A DNA stretch of 64,000 bases from positions 62,001-126,000 of the forward strand of contig UBZM01000020.1 in NCBI GenBank assembly GCA_900470095.1, in the 5' to 3' direction. The notes below the pieces were generated by a model. The model saw nothing but the letters and a program-made list of their open reading frames with translations, searched no databases and was not told the origin of the DNA. Positions 25,527 through 34,087 of this stretch are shown here, one piece after another. This stretch comes from Hyphomicrobiales bacterium. Its GTDB lineage: Bacteria > Pseudomonadota > Alphaproteobacteria > Rhizobiales > Beijerinckiaceae. A program made the translations under genes and the position numbers. Numbering within the stretch: the first letter of the stretch is position 1; each line of letters opens with the position of its first letter.

Positions 25527-26525
25527 ATGCAGCACTATCAGTCATATCGATTTTCCGTCGCGCCCATGATGGATTGGACGGACCGGCATTGCCGCGTCAT
25601 CCATCGCCTGATGTCGCGTCGGGCGCGGCTCTATACCGAGATGGTGACGGCGCAGGCGGTGATCCGCGGCGACCGGCAGCGTCTGATCGGCTTCGATGCG
25701 ATGGAACAGCCTGTTGCCCTGCAGCTTGGCGGCAATGATCCGGCCCTGTTGGCGGAGGCCGCGAAGATAGGGGCCGATTTCGGCTATGACGAGATCAATC
25801 TGAATTGCGGCTGCCCGTCCGACCGCGTGCAGGGCGGCGCCTTTGGCGCCTGCCTGATGCGCGAGCCCGCGCTCGTCGGTGACTGCGTCGCGGCGATGAA
25901 GGCAGCGGTTTCCGTCGCCGTCACCGTCAAATGCCGCATCGGCGTCGATGATCAGGATCCGGAAGCCGCGCTCGATGCTTTGACCGCCAGCGTGCGCGCC
26001 GCCGGCGTCGATGCTCTCGTCGTGCATGCCCGAAAGGCCTGGCTGCAGGGATTGTCGCCGAAGGAAAATCGCGAAATCCCGCCGCTCGATTATGAGCGCG
26101 CCTATCGTCTGAAGGCGGCCAATCCGGACCTGATCGTGGCGATCAATGGCGGCATCCGCGCTCCCACGGAATGGCCGGCTCACTTGGCGCATCTCGACGG
26201 CGTGATGATCGGCCGCGAGGCCTATCAAAATCCCGAGGTGCTGCTGCAGGTCGATCCGCTGCTCTTTGGCGAGGCGGCTCCGGTTGACGATGCCTTCGCC
26301 ATGCTGGAGGCGCTCGAACCACATATCGCCTCGCATCTGGAAAAGGGTGGCCGGCTGCATGCCTTCACCCGTCATCTGGTCGGGCTGTTCCCGGGCCGCC
26401 GGGGTGCGCGCCAGTTCCGCCGCCATCTCGCCGAGCATTGCGTCGGGAGCGAAGCGGGGCTTGCGGATTTGCGTGCCGCGATCGCCCATGTCTCGCGCTA
26501 CGAAGAGGCGGCTGCCGCTGCATAG
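25527..26525 (+). CDS. dusA: tRNA-dihydrouridine(20/20a) synthase
   Basis: FMN enzyme that reduces uridine 20/20a in the tRNA D-loop. It is 332 aa. Seen: VAPMMDWTDRHCRVIHRLM at residues 11-29 (the DusA-specific start), DEINLNCGCPSDRVQGGAFG near 88 with catalytic Cys96, VKCRIGVDD near 135, VHARKAWLQGLSPKENRE near 170 and INGGI near 212 for FMN phosphate binding. A thioesterase gene follows after 9 bp and a cupin gene after that. Confidence 0.96.
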   Translation: MQHYQSYRFSVAPMMDWTDRHCRVIHRLMSRRARLYTEMVTAQAVIRGDRQRLIGFDAMEQPVALQLGGNDPALLAEAAKIGADFGYDEINLNCGCPSDRVQGGAFGACLMREPALVGDCVAAMKAAVSVAVTVKCRIGVDDQDPEAALDALTASVRAAGVDALVVHARKAWLQGLSPKENREIPPLDYERAYRLKAANPDLIVAINGGIRAPTEWPAHLAHLDGVMIGREAYQNPEVLLQVDPLLFGEAAPVDDAFAMLEALEPHIASHLEKGGRLHAFTRHLVGLFPGRRGARQFRRHLAEHCVGSEAGLADLRAAIAHVSRYEEAAAAA

Positions 26526-26534
26526 GAGCTTGCC

Positions 26535-26996
26535 ATGACTGTGTCCGACCAGTCGCCTTCAGATGCGGATGTGGTCAGGCGCATCGAGGCAAGCTTCGGC
26601 AAGCAGGCCTTCATGACGACGATCGGCGCGCGCCTGACCCGGGTCGCGCCCGGCGAGGTCGAGATCGAGCTACCGGTCTCGGCCCATCTCACCCAGCAGC
26701 ACGGCTTCGTCCATGCCGGAGCGGTCGCCACCATCGCCGATTCCGCCGCAGGCTATGCAGCGCTGACGATGATGCCGCCAGGCACCGGCATCCTCACTGC
26801 CGAGTTCAAGATCAACCTCCTTGCGCCCGCTGCCGGCGAACGGCTGTTGGCGAAGGGCAGGGTGGTCAAGGCCGGCCGCACTTTGACGCTTGCCACGGCC
26901 GAGGTCTTCGCGCTGAAGGGCGGCGCGGCCAGGCTCTGCGCGATGATGATGGCGACCTGCATGACCATTGCCGGTCGCGACGGCGTATCCGACTGA
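26535..26996 (+). CDS. PaaI-family thioesterase (hotdog fold)
   Basis: Probable acyl-CoA thioesterase of 153 aa. The hotdog signature HGFVHAGAVATIADSAAGYAA is at about residues 56-76, with the catalytic Asp/Ser in IADSA. The N-terminus SFGKQAFMTTIGARLTRV and VEIELPVSAHLTQQHG are typical of the PaaI branch. It is downstream of dusA in the same direction; the frame of the next cupin gene begins right after its stop. Substrate not predictable. Confidence 0.92.
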   Translation: MTVSDQSPSDADVVRRIEASFGKQAFMTTIGARLTRVAPGEVEIELPVSAHLTQQHGFVHAGAVATIADSAAGYAALTMMPPGTGILTAEFKINLLAPAAGERLLAKGRVVKAGRTLTLATAEVFALKGGAARLCAMMMATCMTIAGRDGVSD

Positions 26997-27029
26997 ATGC
27001 CGGCTCCCACTGGGGAAGAAAGCAGCGCC

Positions 27030-27413
27030 ATGGATATCCTCGATCACACCACTCAGCCGCAGGAACACTGGCGCGACGGGGTGAGGACGCTGATGCGCGT
27101 TTCGGCACGGGTCGAGAGCCGGCAACTCTGCATCTTCGAGCAATATTGCGAGCCCGGCCTAGGCGCGCCGATGCATCTCCATGCCGTCGAGGAGGTGCTC
27201 GAAGTGATCGCGGGCACGGCTGAGATCTCCCTGCGCAACGAGACCAGGACCGTGACGGCCAATCAGTCGGTGCTGATTCCGGCAGGTGCCCGCCATGGCT
27301 TCAGGAATGTCGGCACCGGGGTCCTGCATGTGCGCGCCACCCTGGCCGCCTCCATCTTTGAAGCGTCCTATGACGATCGCAACGAACTGTCCCGGCGCTA
27401 TGTGCCGGATTGA
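27030..27413 (+). CDS. Cupin-domain protein
   Basis: Small single-cupin protein, 127 aa from ATG 27030; ATG 26997 directly abutting the thioesterase stop is in frame but lacks a ribosome site. Cupin motif 1 appears as GAPMHLHAVEEVLEVIAG near residues 45-62 (His, His, Glu metal ligands), motif 2 as PAGARHGFRNVG near 86. No catalytic partner domain. Possibly an isomerase, a dioxygenase-like protein or a sensor; function unknown. Last gene of the dusA group. Confidence 0.88.
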   Translation: MDILDHTTQPQEHWRDGVRTLMRVSARVESRQLCIFEQYCEPGLGAPMHLHAVEEVLEVIAGTAEISLRNETRTVTANQSVLIPAGARHGFRNVGTGVLHVRATLAASIFEASYDDRNELSRRYVPD

Positions 27414-27623
27414 GTGCGATGGCGTGGCGCTGGATGAAGCACTCGCCTCGGAACGGCGTGTAGGGAAAGCCGAAGTCCCTGGCAGTCGCGGCTTCCCGTT
27501 TTCCCGTTGAGGCCGCGACGCAATAATGCGGCGAAGGCAGGGGGGCGGACCTAACGCCCGTTGGTGTCGCGCTCGTCCCCATGATGGGACGGCGCCTTCG
27601 ACAGTGTCTTCTCGTGGATCAGC

Positions 27624-28091
27624 TCATTGGGGGCGGCGGAACAGCATCACCCAGTTGGTTTCCCAGCTCTGTCCATCGTCATAGGAAAAGGCCTGGCTCC
27701 ACTGAGGCGTGGCGGTCTCGGTCCCCGTCCATTCAAACCGGACGCGTATCGGACGAACGCCATCGAGATCGTCCCCTTCGAAGACGCCTTTGCCATCCGT
27801 GAAACGGCCGAAGACGGGCGGCTGCATCGCCCCGTCGCTCGAGTTGATCCAGTAGATCGCCCACTGGTCCTGGGCGGGGTCGTAGAGGCGCAGGGACATC
27901 CCCTTGAAGCCGCGGTCGGTGAAGTCGGTCTCATCGATCGAAACGGTCCCGCCCATCAGCAATTGCGCGTCTGTTCGGGTCTCGAACTGATCCCATTCGC
28001 CCGATCCGACGCCGCGCGCCCTGAGCTTGCGATGACTGACGCGCCACTCACCGTGGTTGAAGTCGAATCCGTTGCGGGAAGTCGCGCTCAT
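27624..28091 (-). CDS. Conserved hypothetical protein, DUF1579/heme-binding-barrel-like
   Basis: 155 aa, soluble and Trp-rich. The pattern FDFNHGEWRVSHRKLRAR, then ETRTDAQLLMGGTVSIDE and LYDPAQDQWAIYWINS, resembles the beta-barrel proteins that describe 'how much a value changed' (DUF1579 and similar lipocalin-like folds). No signal peptide. I chose ATG 28091 (AAAGGCG upstream), not the longer frame to 28157. Function unknown. It converges with the cupin gene across a 210-bp gap with no clear terminator. Confidence 0.75.
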   Translation of the reverse strand: MSATSRNGFDFNHGEWRVSHRKLRARGVGSGEWDQFETRTDAQLLMGGTVSIDETDFTDRGFKGMSLRLYDPAQDQWAIYWINSSDGAMQPPVFGRFTDGKGVFEGDDLDGVRPIRVRFEWTGTETATPQWSQAFSYDDGQSWETNWVMLFRRPQ

Positions 28092-28487
28092 CGTACAACG
28101 CCTTTCTTTGCGCGGCGCGGGGTCGTCCCGGGCGGCGGTTCGGGAGTTGGGAGTCATCGTGGACGCTCAGCGTCTGCGAAGACTCATAATGGAGAGCGCA
28201 GCCGCAGGCTGTCAGCAGGATTCCGGTGAACACGCCCGTCGAGGCGAAATCCGCCGCAGCGAAAGCGGCCGGGGAGGTGCTGGCTGCCTCGCCTTTCATG
28301 CTCCGCGGTTCGTGAGGTCTATGCCGTTCGGATCTTGGCTCAGCGCGTGCCCCATTTTGGACAGCTGCCGACACGAACCGACACAATTGCGATCGCTCTT
28401 TGCAATCGCGGCAAATGTCGGTTTTCCGTCCTTTCCCCTTGGGTCACACGCTTGACGTAGCCCGCGCCGACTCCTAAACTTAACTCA
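28092..28487. other. 396-bp intergenic region between the DUF1579-like gene and the ArsR-SRPBCC pair
   Basis: No convincing gene. It holds a direct repeat CCGACAC-GAA-CCGACAC near 28368-28384, a long imperfect inverted repeat (28376-28423) and, at its right end, the ArsR operator-like repeat. A short minus-strand frame at 28204-28386 has poor coding character. Confidence 0.6.
28376..28423. repeat. Imperfect inverted repeat with perfect AACCGACA / TGTCGGTT ends
   Basis: Outer arms of 8 bp (28376-28383 and 28416-28423) match perfectly; inner parts TTGCGAT and ATCGCGGCAA are partly complementary. It could be a regulator-binding site for the divergent genes, or a hairpin. Function unknown. Confidence 0.45.
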
Positions 28488-28496
28488 ATGGTTAAG
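28479..28496. promoter_or_regulatory. ArsR operator-like inverted repeat overlapping the start codon
   Basis: CTTAAC-N6-GTTAAG with perfect 6-bp arms. The ATG start codon of the ArsR gene (28488) lies in the spacer. Such AT-rich repeats over the start are common for ArsR regulators paired with SRPBCC proteins and suggest autorepression. Confidence 0.65.
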
Positions 28497-28874
28497 TATC
28501 AAGAGCCGTCGCTCGACCGCACCTTTGCCGCTTTGGCCGATCCGACGCGGCGGGCGCTTCTGGCGCGGCTCGAGGTGGTAGATTCCGTCTCGGTCAGTGA
28601 TTTGGCGCGACCCTTTCCGGTCACGCTGCCGGCCATCATGAAGCATCTCGACGTGCTGTCGGATGCCGGACTGATCACGCGGGAAAAGACAGGCCGCACG
28701 GTATCATGCCGCCTGAACGCCGCACCGATGGAGGAAGCTATGGGGTGGCTGCGCCGCTACGAGCGCTTCTGGCGCGAAAGGCTCGATGCGCTCGAGGCCT
28801 ATTTCAACCGCCCGCGCAAGGATCGGGAGCCTGATCGCGGCGCTCCACCACGCAAGACCAGCGACAAGACCTGA
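28488..28874 (+). CDS. ArsR-family winged-helix regulator (SRPBCC-associated)
   Basis: 128 aa. The N-terminus LDRTFAALADPTRRALLARL is the ArsR signature, followed by LPAIMKHLDVLSDAGLITREKTGR, the recognition helix and wing, near residues 42-65. No Cys metal site is visible, so it is of the non-metal type that regulates a downstream AHSA1/SRPBCC gene. The SRPBCC gene begins 21 bp after its stop. Its operator appears to overlap its own start. Confidence 0.93.
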   Translation: MVKYQEPSLDRTFAALADPTRRALLARLEVVDSVSVSDLARPFPVTLPAIMKHLDVLSDAGLITREKTGRTVSCRLNAAPMEEAMGWLRRYERFWRERLDALEAYFNRPRKDREPDRGAPPRKTSDKT

Positions 28875-28895
28875 TCGATCGACCGGAGGATAGTC

Positions 28896-29336
28896 ATGGA
28901 CAAGAAGGTCGAGACCGCGCCCAGCCTGACGATGAAGCGGCGGCTCAATGCGACGCCGGCCGAGGTCTACCGCGCCTGGACGCAACCGGAACTGCTCGCA
29001 CGCTGGTTCGGGCCGGAGAACGTCCGGGCCGAGAAGGCGGAGATCGATGCGCGCGTCGGCGGCTATTATCGCATCTCGATGCGCGGCAGCGACGGTGAAT
29101 TGCATCAGGTGTCCGGCGAGTATCACGAGGTCGTCGAGAATGAGCGCCTCGTCTTCAGCTGGGCCTGGATCTCGACGCCGGAGCGCGTCTCGCGCGTGAC
29201 GGTGACGCTCAAGCCGGACGGGGATGTCACCATCCTGACGCTGCTTCACGAACAGTTCTACGACGAGGCTGCTGCGGGCCGCCATGTCCATGGCTGGACG
29301 GGGTCGCTGGTCAAGCTGGAGCAGCTCTTCTCCTGA
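28896..29336 (+). CDS. SRPBCC (AHSA1-like) domain protein
   Basis: 146 aa, helix-grip fold. Seen: TMKRRLNATPAEVYRAWTQPE at the N-terminus, LARWFGPENV near 35, GGYYRISM near 56, and the C-terminal HEQFYDEAAAGRHVHGWTGSL. The family binds hydrophobic ligands in a deep pocket; the exact ligand is unknown. It is in operon with the ArsR regulator and 61 bp before a DHA2 drug-efflux gene, which may belong to the same response. Confidence 0.92.
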   Translation: MDKKVETAPSLTMKRRLNATPAEVYRAWTQPELLARWFGPENVRAEKAEIDARVGGYYRISMRGSDGELHQVSGEYHEVVENERLVFSWAWISTPERVSRVTVTLKPDGDVTILTLLHEQFYDEAAAGRHVHGWTGSLVKLEQLFS

Positions 29337-29397
29337 CAGAGACGGGCGAGTTCAAGGGACATTATTGTCAAAGGGCGGCAACGCCCCCGGAGCCTTC

Positions 29398-30975
29398 ATG
29401 ACGATGCATGATCAAGCCCCTCAGGCCGGTCGGCGCGAATGGATCGGCCTTGCCGTCATCGCTCTGCCCTGCCTGCTCTATTCGATGGATCTGACGGTCC
29501 TGAATCTCGCTGTGCCCCAGCTCAGCGCAGAGCTCAGGCCCAGCGCCTCGCAGCTGCTCTGGATCGTCGATATCTACGGCTTCATGATCGCCGGCTGCCT
29601 GATCACCATGGGCACGCTCGGAGACCGGATCGGCCGGCGCCGGCTTCTGCTGATCGGTGCTGCGGCGTTCGGCCTCGCATCGATCCTGGCAGCCTTTGCC
29701 CATAGCGCCGGCACGCTGATTGCGGCGCGCGCTATATTGGGGGTGGCGGGGGCGACGCTCGCGCCCTCGACGCTCTCGCTGATCCGCAACATGTTCCTCG
29801 ATCCCCGCCAGCGGACCGCGGCCATCGGCATCTGGATCGCCAGCTTCTCGGCGGGCGGCGCGATCGGCCCGCTGGTCGGCGGCATCATGCTCGAGCATTT
29901 CTGGTGGGGCTCGGTCTTCCTGATCAATGTGCCGGTGATGGTGCTGCTGCTCGTGCTCGGCCCCATGCTGCTCCCGGAGTTCCGCGACCCGAATGCCGGC
30001 AGGCTTGATTTCGTAAGTGCTGCCATGTCGCTCGTTTCGGTGCTGGCCGTCATCTACGGGTTGAAGCGGATCGCCGAGGCTGGCCTGGGCTGGCTGCCCG
30101 TCACGGCGATACTGGCCGGGATGGCGCTCGCCGGTCTCTTCCTGGGCCGACAGGCCCGCCTGGCCGAGCCGTTGGTCGATCTGACGCTGTTCCGCTCCAG
30201 GGCCTTCAGCGCTTCGCTGACGGTCAACATCCTCGGCTTCTTCATCGCCTTCAGCAGCTTCCTCTTCACCGGCCAGTATCTGCAGCTCGTTCTGGGAATG
30301 AAGCCGCTGGAGGCCGGGCTCTGGTCGCTGCCATCTGCGCTTGGCTTCATTCTGGGATCGATCTTCGCGCCCCGTATCCTCGGCAGCGCAAGCCCTGCGC
30401 ATGTCATGGCAGGCGGCTTTGCGCTGACCGCCCTGGGCTTTTCGACACTGGCCGGGATCAGCCATGTCGAAGGCCCGATGATCATTGTCATCGGCACGGT
30501 GCTGCTCTCGCTGGGCCTGGCACCGATCGTCACCCTGACGACGGATCTCGTGGTCGGCAGCGTTCCGCCCGAGCGCGCCGGAACTGCGTCGGGCCTGTCC
30601 GAAACGAGCGCGGAATTCGGCGGCGCTCTCGGCATCGCCATCCTCGGAAGCGTGTTGACGGCGCTATACCGCTATCAGATGGGCCTGGCCGTGCCGTCTG
30701 GCGTGCCGCCGGAAGCTGCCGCTGCTGCGCGCGATACGCTCGGTGGCGCGCTGACCATCGCAAAGGAGGTCGCAGGGACGACTGGGGCCGATCTGCTCGC
30801 GACGGCGCGTGTGGCCTTCACACGTTCCTTCGCCATCACGGCCGGGCTCTGTTCGGCGATTGCGGTCCTTGCCGGTCTCTTCGCGGTCGTGATGCTGCGT
30901 GGCGTCGGCGGTGGACCGGATCAGAATGGCGAGGCCAGCGGTGCGGACGCCGCGCCTGCGCCGGTTGCGCGCTAG
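29398..30975 (+). CDS. MFS drug efflux transporter, DHA2 (EmrB/QacA/SmvA) family
   Basis: 14-helix proton-driven exporter, 525 aa. Seen: LYSMDLTVLNLAVPQL near residue 29 (TM1 with the conserved Asp), GDRIGRRRLLLIG near 80 (motif A), and ILGVAGATLAPSTLSLIRNMF near 113 (motif C). The extended frame to 29284 overlaps the SRPBCC gene and is not used. Its closest look is to SmvA, a methyl viologen/quaternary amine exporter. Probably controlled together with the ArsR-SRPBCC pair. Its stop lies within a strong hairpin. Confidence 0.93.
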   Translation: MTMHDQAPQAGRREWIGLAVIALPCLLYSMDLTVLNLAVPQLSAELRPSASQLLWIVDIYGFMIAGCLITMGTLGDRIGRRRLLLIGAAAFGLASILAAFAHSAGTLIAARAILGVAGATLAPSTLSLIRNMFLDPRQRTAAIGIWIASFSAGGAIGPLVGGIMLEHFWWGSVFLINVPVMVLLLVLGPMLLPEFRDPNAGRLDFVSAAMSLVSVLAVIYGLKRIAEAGLGWLPVTAILAGMALAGLFLGRQARLAEPLVDLTLFRSRAFSASLTVNILGFFIAFSSFLFTGQYLQLVLGMKPLEAGLWSLPSALGFILGSIFAPRILGSASPAHVMAGGFALTALGFSTLAGISHVEGPMIIVIGTVLLSLGLAPIVTLTTDLVVGSVPPERAGTASGLSETSAEFGGALGIAILGSVLTALYRYQMGLAVPSGVPPEAAAAARDTLGGALTIAKEVAGTTGADLLATARVAFTRSFAITAGLCSAIAVLAGLFAVVMLRGVGGGPDQNGEASGADAAPAPVAR

Positions 30976-30996
30976 CCGCGGCTAAGCGGCTAGCGC
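30969..30996. terminator. Bidirectional terminator hairpin between MFS and SMP-30 genes
   Basis: Perfect 11-bp stem GCGCTAGCCGC / GCGGCTAGCGC with a 6-nt loop, between two convergent genes. The left arm includes the TAG stop of the MFS gene (30973-30975). No T-run on either side. Confidence 0.7.
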
Positions 30997-31010
30997 TACA
31001 TGGCGAAGGC

Positions 31011-32237
31011 TCAGCCCGGCCCGGCGCCCTGCGTGTTGACATAGACCGCGTAGATCGACTGGCTCGCCGCCATGAACAGGCGGTTTCGCTTCGGCCCGCC
31101 GAAGCAGATATTGCCGCAGACCTCCGGCAAGCGGATACGGCCGATCAGCTTGCCCGCCGGGTTGAACACCTGCACGCCGTTATAGCCGACGGCGCGGCCG
31201 GCATTGCTCGAGACCCAGAGATTGCCGTCGACATCGCTACGTATCCCGTCGGGCCCGCATTTCACGCCGTCGAGCATGCAGTCGGAGAACAGCTTCTGGT
31301 TGCCGAGCTTGTTGTCGGCGCCGACATCGAAGACATGCAGGTCGCCCTTGCCGCCGGGGCCGGTATCACCCGGCCCCTTTCCGGTCGAGACAACGTAGAG
31401 CTTCTTGAAATCAGGCGAGAAGCAGAGCCCGTTCGGGTCCGGCACCTGCTCCTCGGTGACGACGCGGTCGATGCGGCCGGACGGGTCGATGCGATAGCAG
31501 TTCGTCGGCAGTTCGCGCTTGGCCGTGCCAATGCCGGCGATCTGGCCGAGCCGCGGATTGAGCCGCCCGCTCGTGTTGCTCGGACCTCCGGCGGCGTCCG
31601 GCGCGCCCTCGTAGAGCTGGCCGCCATAGGGCGGATCGGTGAACCAGTAGCTGCCGTCGGGATGGGCAACGATGTCATTGGGCGAATTCAGCTTCTTGCC
31701 CTCGAAATTGTCGGCGAGCACAGTTGCCGACCCGTCGAGCTCATAGCGCACGATACGGCGGTTCAGGTGCTCGCAGGAGAGCTGGCGGCCCTGGAAGTCG
31801 AAGCTATTGCCATTGCTGTTGCCTGACGGTGTGCGGAAGATGCTGACCCGCCCATCATCCTCCAGCCAGCGCAATTGCCGGTTGTTGGGGATGTCGCTCC
31901 AGACCAGATAGCGACCCTGCGCGTTCCAGGCCGGTCCTTCGGCCCAGAGTGCGCCGGTCCAGAGCCGCTGGATCGCGCTGTTGGGCTGGGCATAGTTGTT
32001 GAAGACCGGGTCGATCGCGAGGATGTCGGGATCGGTGAAATAGGTCGTCGGGGCGCCGTTGCGGCTGAAATCCCGGGGAGGGCTGGTAATCGTGCTGGGC
32101 GGTCCGATCGGGCCGGGCGGGGCCTGCGCGAGGGCCGGGTTCGTCGCCATGGCGAGCGCTCCGGTTCCCATCGCAGCGATGAGATGTCTCCGTGAGAGCT
32201 CCGGGCGTTGCTGCGTGTCGGTCAGTTGATCTGTCAT
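31011..32237 (-). CDS. SMP-30/gluconolactonase-like protein, Tat-exported
   Basis: Periplasmic six-bladed beta-propeller lactonase-type protein, 408 aa. The N-terminus ELSRRHLIAAMGTGALAM is a twin-arginine signal with cleavage near PALAQ. Blade motifs: WAEGPAWNAQGRYLVWSDI near 96 (metal Glu), LNSPNDIVAHPDGSYWFTDPPYG near 185 (metal Asn), VPDPNGLCFSPDFKKLYV near 265 and CGPDGIRSDVDGNLWVSS near 330 (metal Asp). GGGAGG lies just upstream of the ATG. Substrate is likely a sugar lactone or another ester, not determinable here. Confidence 0.92.
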   Translation of the reverse strand: MTDQLTDTQQRPELSRRHLIAAMGTGALAMATNPALAQAPPGPIGPPSTITSPPRDFSRNGAPTTYFTDPDILAIDPVFNNYAQPNSAIQRLWTGALWAEGPAWNAQGRYLVWSDIPNNRQLRWLEDDGRVSIFRTPSGNSNGNSFDFQGRQLSCEHLNRRIVRYELDGSATVLADNFEGKKLNSPNDIVAHPDGSYWFTDPPYGGQLYEGAPDAAGGPSNTSGRLNPRLGQIAGIGTAKRELPTNCYRIDPSGRIDRVVTEEQVPDPNGLCFSPDFKKLYVVSTGKGPGDTGPGGKGDLHVFDVGADNKLGNQKLFSDCMLDGVKCGPDGIRSDVDGNLWVSSNAGRAVGYNGVQVFNPAGKLIGRIRLPEVCGNICFGGPKRNRLFMAASQSIYAVYVNTQGAGPG

Positions 32238-32549
32238 CTTTAACCTCCCTGAGTGGCCTTTGATGAGATATCCCCCCGATCCTGTGGCCTTCGTCTCCGT
32301 GCGAATATTGTCCTTTCCTGTCAGATCCGACTTAAGGCCGGACTCAGCACTGCAACGCTGCAGCAACCGGCCGAGCCTCCGCCGTTTGTGAGCGGGATTG
32401 CAGCAACGGCATGGACAGGCAGTCCCCTGCGCGCCCCGGGCCATACAATCACCGAAACGGCCGCAGACATAGCGGCCTTGCCGCGCAAGCCTTGCCCCGG
32501 CGCGCAAAATCGCCCAGAGGTGGCCGCCCGCCGCCAACGGAACGTTTCG
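32238..32549. other. 312-bp divergent intergenic region
   Basis: Between the SMP-30 and TSUP genes. It should carry both promoters. I see no clear consensus boxes, repeat or small gene. GC content is similar to the flanks. Confidence 0.5.
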
Positions 32550-33383
32550 ATGATTGCTGGAATCCCCTTGGGCGATCTCGCCTTTCTTGCCGTGTCGCTG
32601 GTTCTGGCCGGTGCGGTCACCGGTGTTCTCGCCGGGCTTTTCGGTGTCGGCGGCGGCGCGGTCATCGTGCCGATCCTCTACGAAGTCTTCCGTGTCATCG
32701 GCGTGCCGGAGGAGGTGCGCATGCCGCTTTGCGTCGGCACCTCGCTCGCGATCATCATCCCGACCTCTATCCGTTCCTTCAACGCCCACCGGGCCAAGGG
32801 CCTGGTTGATCTCGACATTCTCAAGGTCTGGGCGGTCCCTGTCGTGCTCGGTGTCATGGGCGGCAGCTATATCGCGCGCTATGCGCCGCCCGACCTGTTC
32901 AAGATCATCTTCGTGCTGGTCGCCGTGGTGAGCGCGATCCGCCTGCTCTTCGCCTCGGACCGCTGGAAGCTCGGCGACGACATGCCGGGCAAGGGGCTGA
33001 TGACCGTCTATGGCGGCATCATCGGCGTGCTCTCTGCGCTGATGGGCATTGGCGGCGGTCAGCTCTCCAGCCTGTTCATGACCTTCTATGGCCGGCCGAT
33101 CCATCAGGCGGTGGCGACCTCCTCAGGCCTCGGCGTGCTGATCTCGATCCCGGGAGCGCTCGGCTATATCTATGCCGGCTGGCCGAAGATGGACGTTCTG
33201 CCGCCGCTCTCGCTCGGTTACGTCTCCTTCATCGGCTTCCTGCTCTTCATCCCGACCAGCATCTGGACGGCCCCGATCGGAGCGCGGCTGGCGCATCGGC
33301 TCTCCAAGCGCAAGCTGGAGGTTGTCTTCGGCATCTTCCTGCTCTTCGTCGCGAGCCGCTTCATCTGGTCGCTGCTGTTCTGA
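32550..33383 (+). CDS. TSUP (TauE/SafE) family sulfite/organosulfur exporter
   Basis: Inner-membrane protein of 277 aa with about eight helices. It shows the internal duplication of the family: GVLAGLFGVGGGAVIVPIL near residue 24 and GVLSALMGIGGGQLSSLFM near 155. Family members move sulfite, sulfoacetate or related anions. An earlier frame start at 32253 lies in non-coding DNA. Divergent from the SMP-30 gene with a 312-bp gap that shows no gene. Confidence 0.93.
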   Translation: MIAGIPLGDLAFLAVSLVLAGAVTGVLAGLFGVGGGAVIVPILYEVFRVIGVPEEVRMPLCVGTSLAIIIPTSIRSFNAHRAKGLVDLDILKVWAVPVVLGVMGGSYIARYAPPDLFKIIFVLVAVVSAIRLLFASDRWKLGDDMPGKGLMTVYGGIIGVLSALMGIGGGQLSSLFMTFYGRPIHQAVATSSGLGVLISIPGALGYIYAGWPKMDVLPPLSLGYVSFIGFLLFIPTSIWTAPIGARLAHRLSKRKLEVVFGIFLLFVASRFIWSLLF

Positions 33384-33419
33384 TCCATCCAATAATGTGC
33401 ATGCGGGACGAGAACGCGC

Positions 33420-33896
33420 ATGGTCACGACCCGACTGGCGACACCGGCTGACCATCCCGGGCTGATGGCCGTGTTCGTGGAGATGCAGGGCCACTACGCG
33501 GTGCCCTGTCCGACGCCCGAGGCCATTCTGGCAGGGCTTCGCGATCGCCCCGCCGGCACCGACATCCTGCTGGCGCTGGAGCACGGCACGATCACCGGCT
33601 TCGCCGCCGTCGCTTCGATCTATCCCGGGCCAGGCCTCCAGCCTGGCTTCTTCCTCAAGGAGCTCTATGTCACCGCGTCCGCGCGCGGCAGCGGTTCGGG
33701 GAAGGCGCTGATGCGTGGGCTGGCGCGGCTGGCGCTCGAACGCGGCTTCCGGCGCATCGACTGGACAGCGGCGCGTGACGATCTTGGCCTGAGGGGCTTC
33801 TACGAGGCGCTCGGGGCTGCGCCGCATCCCGACAAGATCTTCTATCGGCTGACCGGCGATGCCTTGCAGCGCCTGGGGAGCGAAGCCGAGGTTTAA
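33420..33896 (+). CDS. GNAT-family N-acetyltransferase
   Basis: 158 aa, single GNAT domain. Acetyl-CoA site appears as LYVTASARGSGSGKALMRGLA near residues 83-103 (V-x-x-x-x-R-G-x-G-x-G/A-like). The C-terminus RRIDWTAARDDLGLRGFYEALGA matches motif B. Acceptor unknown. Its stop overlaps the 3' end of the convergent DUF1289 gene by 4 bp. Confidence 0.92.
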   Translation: MVTTRLATPADHPGLMAVFVEMQGHYAVPCPTPEAILAGLRDRPAGTDILLALEHGTITGFAAVASIYPGPGLQPGFFLKELYVTASARGSGSGKALMRGLARLALERGFRRIDWTAARDDLGLRGFYEALGAAPHPDKIFYRLTGDALQRLGSEAEV

Positions 33897-34087
33897 TGCC
33901 TCGGCGGCCCCGGCCTATCTGGAGGGATCTTGCGGCGCGGTAGCTCGGCCATGATGGCCAGGCGCTCGGCCTCGCTCAGCCGCGACCAGTCGGCGATCTC
34001 CTGAAGCGTTCGCAGGCAGCCTTCGCAGAGCCCCGATCGAGGGTCGATGACGCAGATCAGCACGCAAGGGCTGGAGACGCCACTCAT
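33893..34087 (-). CDS. DUF1289 domain protein
   Basis: 64-aa protein with Cys8, Cys12, Cys21 and Cys24 (SPCVLICVIDPRSGLCEGC), the hallmark of DUF1289, then a W-S-R-L-S-E helix. The cysteine pattern suggests a metal or iron-sulfur site; function is not established. Its ATG overlaps the cobS stop by 4 bp (ATGA), so it is co-translated with cobS. Confidence 0.88.
   Translation of the reverse strand: MSGVSSPCVLICVIDPRSGLCEGCLRTLQEIADWSRLSEAERLAIMAELPRRKIPPDRPGPPRH

Noticed and set aside
28204-28386. Small minus-strand frame with a lipoprotein-like LLTACGC
   Set aside because: No ribosome site, basic low-complexity tail and overlap with the promoter region of the DUF1579-like gene.
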